A stretch of 64,000 nucleotides of DNA from Cynocephalus volans. Taxonomy: Eukaryota > Chordata > Mammalia > Dermoptera > Cynocephalidae. The first letter of the stretch is position 1. Every line of letters begins with the position of its first letter. The stretch lies in contig NC_084474.1 of NCBI RefSeq assembly GCF_027409185.1, forward strand, positions 31,186,382 to 31,250,381, in the 5' to 3' direction. Below the pieces are notes generated by a model. The model did not search any database, was not told the origin of the DNA, and saw only the letters and a program-made list of their open reading frames with translations. The translations under genes were made by a program, and so were the position numbers. Of the stretch, positions 25,850 through 36,694 are shown in pieces.

Positions 25850-26040
25850 TGAGATCAGGTTTTGCCCTCAGACAGATCTAGGTTTGTGTACCAGCTTGAG
25901 TATTTTCTAGCTTTGTGAATTTGAGTAAATTGCATAATTTCACTAAACCTCTGTTTTCTCAGCAGTAAAACAGGAATGTACGGAAGCTTTCTCATAGGCT
26001 ATGGGTTGTTGTGAGGGTAAACCTTATCTCAGAAGAATTC
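25850..26040 (+). mobile_element. MIR SINE fragment
   Basis: GACAGATCTAGGTTTGTGTACCAGC, CTAGCTTTGTGAATTTGAGTAAATTGC, CTAAACCTCTGTTTTCTCAGCAGTAAAACAGG and GGTTGTTGTGAGGGTAAA follow MIR. Confidence 0.75.
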
Positions 26041-29000
26041 CTATCGTAGCAATTCTCAGTATGCCATGGCAAATGTTTTTATCATTATTTCCTATCATTA
26101 AGGAATATTGGGTTTCATATGAGTCTAAAAATAAATAAGAACAATATTAAAGGAAAAGTAATAATTTAAAATTATGACCATCAAAAACACAAATAGACAG
26201 CGAGCATAAAACCAGAAAGATATGCAGATACACAATCCTAGAGTCAGTGGTAGATACTAAAATTGGCTATCAGGGTTCTGTTAACCAATGCAGGAAACAC
26301 AATCAATTATGAGATTTGCAATGGTCATAAAAGGAAAAATATACAAATTCTGTAGGGAAAATGAAGCTCTTCCTTTTATCTATATGAAATAAACTTTTCA
26401 TGCTGAGACTTCTGGTAGAAATACTGAATGATGTGGTTGACAATATCCCTGAAATTACTGAGATAGCACATTTACCCTTTCAGTTAGTACTTTTATGCCT
26501 TAGGCACAGTAACGATGCACAAGTCAGCAAAAGCAATATTATAATAGACTGAGAAAAATGTGGTCCAAAAGTGGGGCTCTGCGTTGGTTTGGCCTAATCT
26601 AGAGATAACACTTAGAAATCTAGGTATGTCCTCCAAACAATCCTACATAATAAACACCTATAGTGTATTGAAAGTTTACATATCACAATTCAAGATTGTT
26701 CCAAAATCTTCTAGTTCTTTTCTTTTCTCCAATATCCCCCCAAACCCCCCTCAAAGCACTTACCCTGTAGGCAGTAAGAGAGGATTTGGGGGCTAACGTA
26801 ACTTTAAAGTTGCTGAAAGAGGGATCTCAGATTCTCACAGGTTAACTCAATTTCCTTGGGTAAATACTTAGTCATTCATGGTTTTAACTTCATCTTCCTA
26901 CCCAAGGTGACATCAGTGGGTAGAAAAAAATCTGAGATGATTTTATGAGGATGGAGCTTTTGAATTCTGTGTCTATCTTTATGTCCCCTGGGTGCTAAGT
27001 TCCAAAGCCCCCTGTGCTTCCTGGTATGTGAGCATTATGTTATGATCTGCTCTTGAAACTGGAACAGATGAAACTTGGGGCTATGCACTTAGAACAGCAG
27101 AGTCTAGTGGCCCTCTATGCTGATTTTCCTCCATTTCAGCTCTCCCTGGCGCTGCAGGCCTTCTGAATTTTAGTCAGGCTTTTCTTCCCCACTCTTGGCT
27201 CGGACTCCCCACCTCCACCTGCAGCCTCTTTACGAGGTTACCTCATTCTTTATTGTTGTTCCTTCTCTATCCTCCAACCCTCTCCACTACTCTAGCATAA
27301 AGATTGCTTTTCATGATAACTGTGATTGAAGAGAGAGTTGGCATAACAATGCTTGCTGTCCCCTCTGCTCAAGCATGGCATCCTACCAATGCCTCCACGT
27401 CATCCAGCTGTGGGAATTGCATATTGGTATGGGGCAAGCTGCAATGTGCTCTCCTCCTAAAAGCCCACATTAGAAGTGAGTCAAAGCCCTTGTACTTTTG
27501 GCTTTTTACTTTGTACATGTGAATTTTTAATTTTTTCCATTACAGGATGGCAACCTGGAATGGCAAGTTATGGCTGTTTCGTCGATCTTCTTGTTTCTCT
27601 TCTTACTGTGTTCTGTTTTCTACGTTGAAACAAGGAAGGCTTTATGTTTCTTCCTCTACAGTCCAGAAGGGACTTCTCTTAATGTGACAGCCTCCTCATT
27701 CTTGAGGCATCCTTAACCAGTTCCCTTCTTTGGGGCCATAGTGGCAGACAGGTTTTGTGGGAACATGAATTCCAGGAAGAAGAATAATTATTTCAGTTTA
27801 TTATTTTCAGAATATTAACCCATTATATATAGTCTTACTCAGCAGAAATTTTCATAAATGTTGATTACCAGATAGTCTGAGGTACTATCAAATGTCTGGA
27901 ATGGCACATTTTCAAGAGATTTTAATGCTATTTCCATCCATCTTCACACTTCTAATCACGGTATTTGTGAAAAACAAATGGTGGATTTTGTGATGTATAA
28001 TTTTCCTGGTGGTATGAAGTATCCTAATACCACCATTCCACATGTTCATTTCTAAATTTTCACTAGGAAGCTTATGGGACTTTTCCACTAGGTTTAACCA
28101 GACTTTCTTTGTAGTGAAGGACCAGAGAGAATTGATGACTCTGGCAAGAGTGCACATGGCTTTTAGACAGCCCGAGTTTATTCTGGCTGCGTGCCCAGGT
28201 CTTGGATTAGAAAAAGGCCATGCTGATATAGCATTGGTTTATTTATCAAATTTAACAAATGTCTTTTAAATGCCTACTATACACAAAGTCTGAAATAATG
28301 CCATGAATAAATACGTTAAAATCTCTGTCTACTTGACCAGTACATAGACATCTTATTGGGCTTTATTTTGATATGTTCTTGGCACATGGAGAATAAATAT
28401 TCTATCCTATGTTACCATTACATTGTTCTTATTTTCCATAATTAACTTTATCTTAAACATTAGGGGGAAATATACATATATATGTTTTCTTGGCTAGAGT
28501 AGAACTTTGGGGCTGATCAACTCCGTTGAGTAACCACACAATTTCTGGATAGTCCTAACATGCAATTTCTTTTTCTCTCCACCAGATAATCAACAACAAT
28601 ACCCCAACTTCAACCATCTTCCTCCAAAGTGCTTTTGGTTCTTTACATGTTTCACCAGATATAACCAATATTTCATACCAAAATTTTTCACTGTAACTAT
28701 ACCTCTTATCTACCCACTATGAATATGATTTTGTATACCTTCTGGAGCCAGATGGTTATAAATTCAATTATACAATCTTTCAGACCCATTAAAGCCCAAC
28801 AGATCTACAAGCCTCTTAGTGGAGAACAGCACAGCTTCCAACTAAATATGCTGCTGACAGAAACACAAACGCACTAACTGTTGGAAGAGATCCTTCCTGC
28901 TTGTCTTCCTTCATCATAGAATGATGAAGTCTAATTCAACTGTGGGATTCTGCTTCATTCAACAGACACTTTAGTCTTTTCAGAGCCTTCAGTTTATTAC

Positions 29001-29428
29001 CCAAGATATTTGAAGGGTGTTCAGAGGAGGTAGAGAAATGTATGTGCCCATTGTAAAGGCTGACTAGAAACCAAAGGGGTCTCATGAAAATTAAGGCTAC
29101 CCCCTCTTTATCCAGGGCCATGAAATATCTGCAGTAGAAAGTGATACATACATGTTCATTCAGGGCCTAATTTTCTCAGTTAAATCATAGGAAGATAAAA
29201 TCATAGCCTCAAACTCAGCAGGACAAGGAAGGTAGACAAAGACCATTTAAAATGAAGAAGGGTTATTCTAAGAATGAAACTATTGGATTGTTAAGACAAA
29301 AGGCTCCAGCCAGTTAGAAACTCCTGTAACATACCCAAACCCAACAAAAGAGATGCTAAGCAAATTCAGATGCTTAGAATCTCCAATTCTGTCATCTGTT
29401 CATTTGCTCAGTAAACACACTTTTATCT
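26041..29428. other. Intergenic stretch with one GC-richer patch
   Basis: About 26990-27720 is richer in G and C and has CT-rich runs, but no family motif in any frame. The rest is AT-rich. No gene supported. Confidence 0.4.
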
Positions 29429-29525
29429 GGGCTGGCCAGTTAGCTCAGTTAGAGCCTAGTGTGTGGTGCCGACAACACCAAGGTCAAGGGTTTGGATCCC
29501 CATACTGGCCCGCCTCAAAAAAAAA
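29429..29525 (+). mobile_element. Older tRNA-Ile-derived SINE monomer (t-SINE type)
   Basis: GGCTGGCCAGTTAGCTCAGTTAGAGC, then a GTGGTGCCGACAACACCAAGGTC core and a B-box-like GGGTTTGGATCCCC, closely follow tRNA-Ile through to the acceptor end (CATACTGGCC) and a short A tail. The D-arm and B box are degraded, and the anticodon region lacks the bases of a functional tRNA-Ile, so this is a SINE and not a tRNA gene. I find no clean target duplication. Confidence 0.8.
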
Positions 29526-29869
29526 CCCCATATAACAAGAAAACCATACTTTAATCTTCAATATTTACCAAGTTATCTTTTCTTAATTAGTTAACAACTA
29601 TTTATTTTAATTAAGTTGTAAATGTATATACTTTTAAAAGTCAAATAGTTCTGTAGAGATAAAAAAAGTCATTAATTCCACATTTCTCACTCCCATCTAC
29701 ATCTTTCTCCCCAGAAGCAGCCATTTTCACCTCTGTTAAGAGTTTCTTTGGGGGAGTTAATGCCATATTTCCAAAAAATATGCACATTTCTTAATTTAAA
29801 AAGTTTGCAATTAAAAAAAAATTCCTGCTGTATCTAGCCTTCAAAATGATTCTCGATAATTCTTAATTA

Positions 29870-30180
29870 TTGGTTCATGGCCTTGTGTAGTCCCCTCCCA
29901 TGCTGAATAGGTCTGAGTGACTTGTGTAACCAGTAGAATATTGTGATAATGCTGGTGTGTGCCTTCCCCAGCTAGGCCACAGCACACATCCTATCTTCCA
30001 CCTTGCTCTTCTTGGATCGTTCACTCTGGGGGAAGCCAGCTTCAGTGCTGTGAGGACGAGCAAGCAGCTCCATGGAGAGGTCCATGTGGTGCAATTCTTG
30101 TGTGGCGGCTTCCTGCCAGTAGCACCAACCTGCTGATTTTTGTTTTAACCCCTGTGTATGGGATAATTCATTGTGCATTA
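29870..30180 (+). mobile_element. MLT1-type MaLR LTR fragment
   Basis: TGAGTGACTTGTGTAACCAGTAGAAT, CCACCTTGCTCTTCTTGGATCG, GCTGTGAGGACGAGCAAGCAGCTCCATGGAGAGG and CCAGTAGCACCAACCTGC appear in the order of MLT1 LTRs. The 3' end is missing. Short frames on both strands here are incidental. Confidence 0.7.
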
Positions 30181-32718
30181 GTCACTAACTTACATAGGTT
30201 CTATAATAGAAGGTGAGTAGTTAGCTCTCTTTCAAGCCCCACTCCCTTCCCAATGACATACCTCTTTTCTTAATCCCTGTAACAGAGTAATTTCATATCT
30301 TTGGGTTATATAGCACTATTAGTTGTTTATATTATTATGTATATATAAACATTCAAAGTAGAGCCACATAGTATTCTGTGACTATGCTGGCTTTCTCCAA
30401 CAATATTTTAGAAATACAATCTGAGTGTGTTAAAAGGTATCATAAAGACTATCAGTTTCACTTGTTTCCCTTGGAAACATTCTATATTGGAGCTCTTTGT
30501 GCTTCTGTTCCAGTCCAGACTGGTTGCTCTCTAGGTTACGAGGATGCTTTTGCCCTGAGAATTCCCTTCACCATCATCATGGGAATTCCCTTTGTTTTTA
30601 TTCTCATGTTGTAGTACCTACCTCTGGGATTCCATATTTATCTCTTTCTTAATTTGCTCCTTTGTTTGTTGTAGCAAAACCTTCAATAGCTTTTCAAAAA
30701 AAATGCATGAATGATAAGTTTTTGCCTGGTATAAATGTAAAATAATTTTACTCTACTCTTACATTAAATACACCATTGAACAATTCATTATTATTTTGTA
30801 TTATGAATTGTTTATTTTAGAATCAAGCTGTACCAGGATCTTTAAATGCTGCTTTAGAACAAGGCTTTTCAGAACTATTTTCAACAAGAAAGATCAAGTT
30901 TGGTCACACTTAAAATTGTTAATTTTTCACGCTTTTTCAGTGCTGAAAACCTAAAAGTATTTTTTACTTGAGGAAAAACAACTAGATAAAAGTTGAAATA
31001 ATTACACAAATATTATTATGTGATATTAGTTCCTAATCACCTTTTGTAAAAAAGATTTTAAAAATATAGTTAAATATAGATACAGTTAAATTAGTTAAAA
31101 TATAGATACTTGAATCTGGTTTCATAATACTAGGTAATATAATGTAATAAAATAAAATATAATATATGAATAGATGGTACTACATATACATTTTATGGAA
31201 TTTCTCAAATATTTTGAAAATGCAGTATTTTGATATTTATATTATAGCTATATATATTTGTTATAAAAGACATAATATATATACATAATAAGTATTATAT
31301 ATAATTTATATTATATATAATATCAGTCTATATTATTATTACATATAATTCTGTCTATATTAATATTATATATAATGTTTGTTATATATTATAATATATA
31401 TAATATTAGAGGGCTCAAATTCAAAAATTTTTTATGTTTATTCTGTACACTTTCTGAATCTAATAAATTCTACAACATTAAAAATGGAAATATTTTGTGT
31501 CTGACACATTAGACACAAAAACCCTTTACCATTCTTGCAAAGTCTCCACCTTTCGTTAAATTATCTCCTACATGTATTCTTGATTGTTTAGTGGTTATTC
31601 ATGGCTAGACTGATGAAAAAAATGTTTGTAAAGCTCACTTAGACATCTGTAGATGTTGATGACTCTAGAATGATATGTGAGACTTGTAATCAAGTAAGAA
31701 AGTAGTTTGTTAAAGGGAAGTTAACAACACAACTGATGCAATGTCATGTTACTGTTTACTAAGCTCTTTTAATAAACACATGCATAATTATCTGTAATAA
31801 TTACATTAATGGAAGCAAGAAGGCTGCCACCTACCCAATGAACAAACACGCATGGCCTTGTTAACTTAGTGAAGTTAACAGGAAAAAGAGTGGTTAAGTG
31901 TAATTGCGGCATAAGGTGTGATGAGGGTAGAGAAATAGAAAGGGATGCTTGCAGCAATCTAGACTTAAAAGGTAAATTTATTTATATTCTCAAGGCCCTT
32001 GTAAAGCAGGCCAAGGCACTTGAACTTGACCATATGGACAATGGAGAATCAATAGACAGTTACATGTAGATGAGTAAAGTGAGTTGGTTTGTTTTTTAGG
32101 CAGGTAACCAAAGGCAATGTGGATAATTGATGAGAGACACTAGAGTCAGAAATAACAGCTGGAAGGTGATTGTACTAAACCTATAAAAAGATAATAGGAT
32201 TAACTTTGAGCAGTCATGATAATGATAAAATAAAAAGGAGTACATTGGTAAGACATTTCAGAGATAAAAATCCACATGTTTTTCAGGGTTATTTGGTGTA
32301 TGAAACAAGGTGAGAAAGAGCTCTGGGCTTTCATCCTGGAGATGACAGAGTAAAATAATAGTTTCATTTGCAAAGCATGCCACAGTTTACAAGCCATTTC
32401 ACATATACTGCATTCCATTGTTTCAACAATCTTGTGATAAATTAATATGTATTAAATAACTAATATGGTTTATACAGTAGCCTTACAAATAATCTTACTA
32501 AATATTTTTGTGAAATGCTGTATATGTACTTTCCTTGGCCATCTTTTTTTTTCTTTATAAAATAGAAGTTGACTTGTGTTCTCCTATTCAAAAACACTTG
32601 TATATACTTATATTGTCTTTAATCACCCCATATTACTAGATAAATAAACTTCTATAATAGCTTTTTCAGTGGGCATGTGTATAGTAGGATGTGTCTCTGG
32701 AAATAATGTGATTTATTA
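30181..32718. other. Intergenic AT-rich stretch
   Basis: Includes the extreme AT block at 31180-31415. Nothing else recognised. Confidence 0.45.
31180..31415. repeat. AT-rich (TATA/ATAT) tract with inverted repeats
   Basis: Nearly all A/T with recurrent TATATAAT and ATTATATA blocks, so much of the block can fold on itself. No gene. Confidence 0.85.
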
Positions 32719-32751
32719 ATACTTCTCAAACTTTATATAATACTTTACATA

Positions 32752-32905
32752 AATACTTCTCAAACTTTAATGTGCATATGAATCATCCGAGGATCCTGAT
32801 AAAATGAAAATTCTGATTCAGTGGGTCTTGGATGGGACCTGAAATTCTGCATTTCTAATAATCTTCCAGGTGATCACAATGCTAGCAGTCCATGGAACAT
32901 ATTTT
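32752..32905 (+). mobile_element. MER5-type hAT element
   Basis: CTTCTCAAACTTTAATGTGCATATGAATCATCCGAGGATCC, GAAAATTCTGATTCAGTGGGTC and TAATCTTCCAGGTGATCACAATGC follow the MER5 order. The start AATACTTCTCAAACTTTA is duplicated 33 bases upstream (32719-32736). Confidence 0.7.
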
Positions 32906-32929
32906 GTTTAGAAAGGATTTAGACTAAAG

Positions 32930-32930
<1 letters not shown>

Positions 32931-32997
<67 letters not shown>
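32931..32997 (+). repeat. (CA)n microsatellite, about 33 units
   Basis: Uninterrupted CA array; the predicted peptide on the other strand is just Cys-Val repeats. Confidence 0.98.
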
Positions 32998-32999
<2 letters not shown>

Positions 33000-35520
33000 C
33001 AAAGTACCTTTTCTTAAGCAAGTGTGCCATTCTTGGACACTTATATCTGATTTCAATTTAAGAATCATAGCCATTTTCTCACAGGTTTCAAAGTGCTGCC
33101 AATTGTATACGTATTTCTTTTCAATAATATAACTGCATTCCATTTCTGTCTATGTTGGCAAGCAGTCCCTTACAGGTTTCAAAACATGTCAATGGTCTTT
33201 TTCAAAAAGAGATCTCATAAAGAACCACCTCATTGTTAGTTGTTCATTAATAGTCCTCTTACTGACAACTTGGATGTACGCCTCTTAATTTTGCAAGTAT
33301 TTTAAAATTAAAATTACTTCCAAAGCATTTCAAATACTTCTTCTGGCAATAACGTCCACTTGGAAGCAGGATTCTTAACTCTCCTCCCACAGGTCTTTTC
33401 TTTTATGATTCCATAGCCTTGTGGGTTTCCTTAATAGTCTGAAATTCCACAATACAATCCATGTGTGCTGAAAGACATCTGAAATCATTGACATGCCTCA
33501 GGGTCTCAGGATTAAGCAACTATCATCTCCGCCCTTATGTAATTGGACTCAAAGAAATGACCCCTTTTTAGGTCCATCTCTGAAATTCCTTCTTTCTCCT
33601 CCTCCTCCTCTATCTCTCGACTCCTTCTTAGAGGAAATCCATTATGGTTCGGACAAGTTTCTCAAGGGTCACATTTTTACTTTGATGGAAGTCTCTTAAG
33701 TCAAACCCCAAGAGGTGCAGAGTATCTGTTTGTATACATGACAAATTGGGTCAACTTGAGTACACTCATTACGTTTTTGAGGTTCTAAGCAAGAACTCAT
33801 CCACTCTTGAGAAAGATAATCTATGTCTGTTGTTTAGGTATTAAAAATCATTTAGTTCCCTACATGTTGGACAGCCAAATGAGATATGTATAAAGTACAG
33901 GCTAATCTGTGCTAATTTCTCAAAACATCCAGAGATCTTAAAGCTGGACAGCCTGCAGAGAGTATCTCATCTAACCTCCTATTTGATTCAGGAATCCTTA
34001 GTATAGCATCCTTGAGATTCACTGAAGGAACCATGAGTCCTTTCCAGAGAGATGAGACCTGGTTGGACAGCTCCAGTTGTTAAAAATGTGAGGCTGTGAG
34101 CAGCCGCGTGCATCCCCTCCAGTTTCACTGATGTTTCATACTCCTCCCATTCACCTCCTGCACTTATATTACATGTTCCTGCCTTTTCAATGTTACTGTG
34201 TTAATTAATTTCTTGTTTAAAGTGTTCAATATTGCAGCTTGAGCTCTTCTAAAATGATTTCACTTTAGTTAGGAGATTAATACTCATAAAAACATGGCAA
34301 AACCTGAACTCTGACACATATTTGTTATTGCTATCCGAGTCTGTGTCTGATCACTGTATTTTGAACATCAGCGGCACTTCTGTTTTAAACACCTTACTGC
34401 CCTCTTAAGGAATTTGATGGAGCCTGTCTTAGCATAGAGCATGCACCTTTCCCTCCAGTTTTTAGATGCACAAATGAAGAGTTAAACAGTATGCACTAGG
34501 TCACACATAATACAGGAAAGTTGGCCCTAGTCCAGTGTGCTACAGGGCTTTCGTTTCTAATGACTGTAAATTCACATAGCACTTCTGCTGAAACATGCAG
34601 GAGACGATCACATTAGCAAACTGGGCAGGTCAACATATGTTAAGTATGTTTGTAAACTGAACAGTGCATGGTTTCCAGATTTCCTATTGCTACTGACTGT
34701 AAATGGCTTACATTTTGTTAATGAGATCATGACACATGACATTTTTGAAAGTCCTTTCGATAGATTGCCCTAAAATTCACATTCTTGGCTCTAGCTTTGC
34801 CTGACACGGATTTTGCTCCAATGGCATCCTCCTAACAAGGCACTTCTGACTGTTGGCTTCTGCTGCTGCTGTTAAATTCTTCATGGCCTCTGTGCTGTGC
34901 CCTCCAATACACTTCCTGAGAGGCTGAGCTGTTCTCTGCTTAAAATCTCAACTATATGCTTCTAAACCTGAAACAGATGTTATCTTGGCTGCTGTCATTT
35001 ACCATGAGCTTCTCTATTCACATTATATACAAGACAGGTAAATAGCAGGTAATTTGCTGACCTCTGTTGTGAAAGAAAAAAAGGAGGGAAAGTGAAACAA
35101 GAGAAAAAAGGAAAGTAAATATCTAAATCAGAGGAATAAAGCCACATGGAAACAGAGAGTACAACCACTTGAGCATCTATTATCCTAATACCATATGCTA
35201 TAGTTTGGCTACTGCTGATTTGCCTGGCATCTCTCTTGAGTCATATTTGTGGCCACCCAGACTAACTATGTGAGCTGATCTCCTGATTTAATGTCAGCTT
35301 GCTCTTTTCAGCTCCCATGTCATTTACTGTCTTTAAAAAAATGTACTGCTTGTTACTCAGCCGTCTGTGTTTTCAAGAACCCACGGTCTTTTATTTTTTT
35401 GTATGGGAACCAGGAACTAGAAAGCATTAAATGAGAGAAATTAACCACTCACAGAAAAGGTGGAAGCCCAGAGAAAAAGGGGTTTGTCTTTTATGGTTTG
35501 CACTTTGTAAGCTGTGGGTG
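32998..35520. other. Upstream flank of PI15, low repeat content
   Basis: Apart from the MIR scrap at 34440-34560 I recognise little repeat sequence here, so it is the likeliest place for PI15 distal control elements. No specific element can be named from the sequence alone. Confidence 0.4.
34440..34560 (-). mobile_element. MIR SINE fragment, antisense
   Basis: TAGATGCACAAATGAAGAGTTAAACAGTATGCACTAGGTCACACATAATACAGG matches the MIR complement around its core. It lies about 1 kb upstream of the PI15 promoter. Confidence 0.5.
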
Positions 35521-35690
35521 TGACTCAATTTCCTCACCACCCACATAAAAAGGTTGCCACCCAATCACTGTTTTTTCTATCCCAAACCCCTCCCCTTTGA
35601 TTTTGGCTAAGAGAGACCCTAAGAAAGACTGCCCTTTCTGGACGTTGCAAACTGTGACATATAAAAGCTGGGAGCTGCTCCTGTAGCCAG
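35521..35690 (+). promoter_or_regulatory. PI15: PI15 core promoter, TATA type with CCAAT, AP-1 and TCF-like motifs
   Basis: In order the sequence shows TGACTCA (35521-35527, an exact AP-1/TRE core), CACCACCCA (35535-35543, one mismatch to the GLI core GACCACCCA), CCAATCA (35561-35567), a CCCCTCCCC-like KLF/SP tract near 35586-35595, CTTTGAT (35595-35601, TCF/LEF core) and TATAAAAG (35660-35667). The segment is not CpG-rich, so this looks like a tissue-restricted focused promoter and not a CpG island. The TATA and CCAAT placement relative to exon 1 is good support; binding by any factor is inference from short motifs. Confidence 0.65.
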
Positions 35691-35830
35691 CAGCATTCAA
35701 ACCTTGCAGAGTTTTGCTCTCTGAGAGTTTGTAATAAGACACACTCTTCTTAAAAGAGTTCATGCTACAACATAGCAAAGAACTTTAAATTTTTGGAAGA
35801 GCAATATATTCATTTTGGCATTGTGCAGAG
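35691..35830 (+). other. PI15: PI15 exon 1, non-coding 5' UTR (5' end inferred)
   Basis: The start is placed about 30 bases after TATAAAAG at 35660-35667. The end is fixed by the donor GCAGAG/GTAAGC with the cut after 35830. The exon contains one ATG (35762), which opens an eight-codon upstream ORF. The 526-base first intron ends at the pyrimidine-rich acceptor TTTCTTTCCATAG at 36356. The true transcription start is inferred, not observed. Confidence 0.7.
35762..35788 (+). CDS. Upstream ORF in PI15 exon 1 (eight codons)
   Basis: ATG at 35762 is the only ATG I find in the spliced 5' leader upstream of the PI15 start. The frame reads MLQHSKEL and stops at TAA 35786-35788. The start context (TTCATGC) is weak, so leaky scanning to the PI15 ATG (context AAAATGA, purine at -3) is expected. 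Such uORFs often dampen translation; here that is inference. Confidence 0.5.
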   Translation: MLQHSKEL

Positions 35831-36356
35831 GTAAGCTATTTAGCTCAACAAGTTTGTATTGCATGCATTGATTTTAAAGTAATTCACATGTTTTTTTTTT
35901 TTTTTTTTTTTAGAAATGAGATTGAATTACTATAACTTTTTTGTGTGCTCTCACTTGCTGTACATATATGTCTGGGAGATATTATCAGCACATTCTCTGT
36001 TGTTACCCTTGTTGTACTTTTCCTTTTCACTCTCAAGATGAGTTTCAATTCCTGAAGATTTCCCACTGAAAATCAATATGCAGCAACGCATTTTGTGGTT
36101 CAGGCATTTGGGGCAAATGATGCACATTCATTTTAGGGCTAGTGGTCATGCTGCTTATTTTTCTCCAGCTATAGAAAGTTCCTTTTAGGGGTCTGCCTCA
36201 TACCGTTCAACAAAATGAATAGGGACTCTGCTATAAGTTGTCTCCCAGGCTTGAGTTCAACATTTGTTTGGATTTGTGGGGCAAGTCAAATCAAGCCATG
36301 CTCTCAGAGGATGCCTTTGTAAATTCATCCCCTCTGGCTCTGTTTTCTTTCCATAG

Positions 36357-36694
36357 ACCCTAACTGTACCTTTCTGCTTTAAAGCCAAGTAAAGCCGGTG
36401 GGCTCTTCTCCGTCCCTCAAAATGACAGCAGTCTCCGCCGTCAGCAGTGCGCTCCTGTTCTCCCTTCTCTGTGAAGCAAGTGCCGTCGTCTTACCCAACG
36501 CCACTGACTCATCCCCGCCAGCCAATAATTTCACTGATATCGAAGCAGCTGTAAAAGCACCACTAGATTCTGCGGATACCCCCAAAGCCAGGCGGAAGCG
36601 CTACATTTCGCAGAATGACATGATCGCCATTCTTGATTTTCATAATCAGGTTCGGGGCAAAGTGTTCCCACCGGCAGCAAACATGGAATATATG
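36357..36694 (+). CDS. PI15: PI15 exon 2: leader end, signal peptide, pro-segment, CAP start
   Basis: The acceptor is CTTTCCATAG at 36347-36356 and the donor is ATATG/GTAAGA after 36694, phase 0. The first 65 bases are untranslated; the coding part 36422-36694 gives residues 1-91, including RRKR (57-60) and [19 protein letters not shown]. Reading on into the intron gives a short unrelated tail that stops at 36743-36745, the expected result of intron retention and not an alternative product. Confidence 0.96.

Noticed and set aside
29429..29525. Functional tRNA-Ile gene
   Set aside because: The B box and anticodon arm are altered, an A tail follows where a T-run terminator should be, and it fits a SINE.
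32919..33143. Minus-strand frame with a Cys-Val repeat protein
   Set aside because: It is the translated (CA)n microsatellite.
36398..36421. In-frame upstream extension of PI15 starting at GTG 36398
   Set aside because: GTG is a poor eukaryotic start, and the ATG at 36422 begins a proper signal peptide and gives the 258-residue family length.
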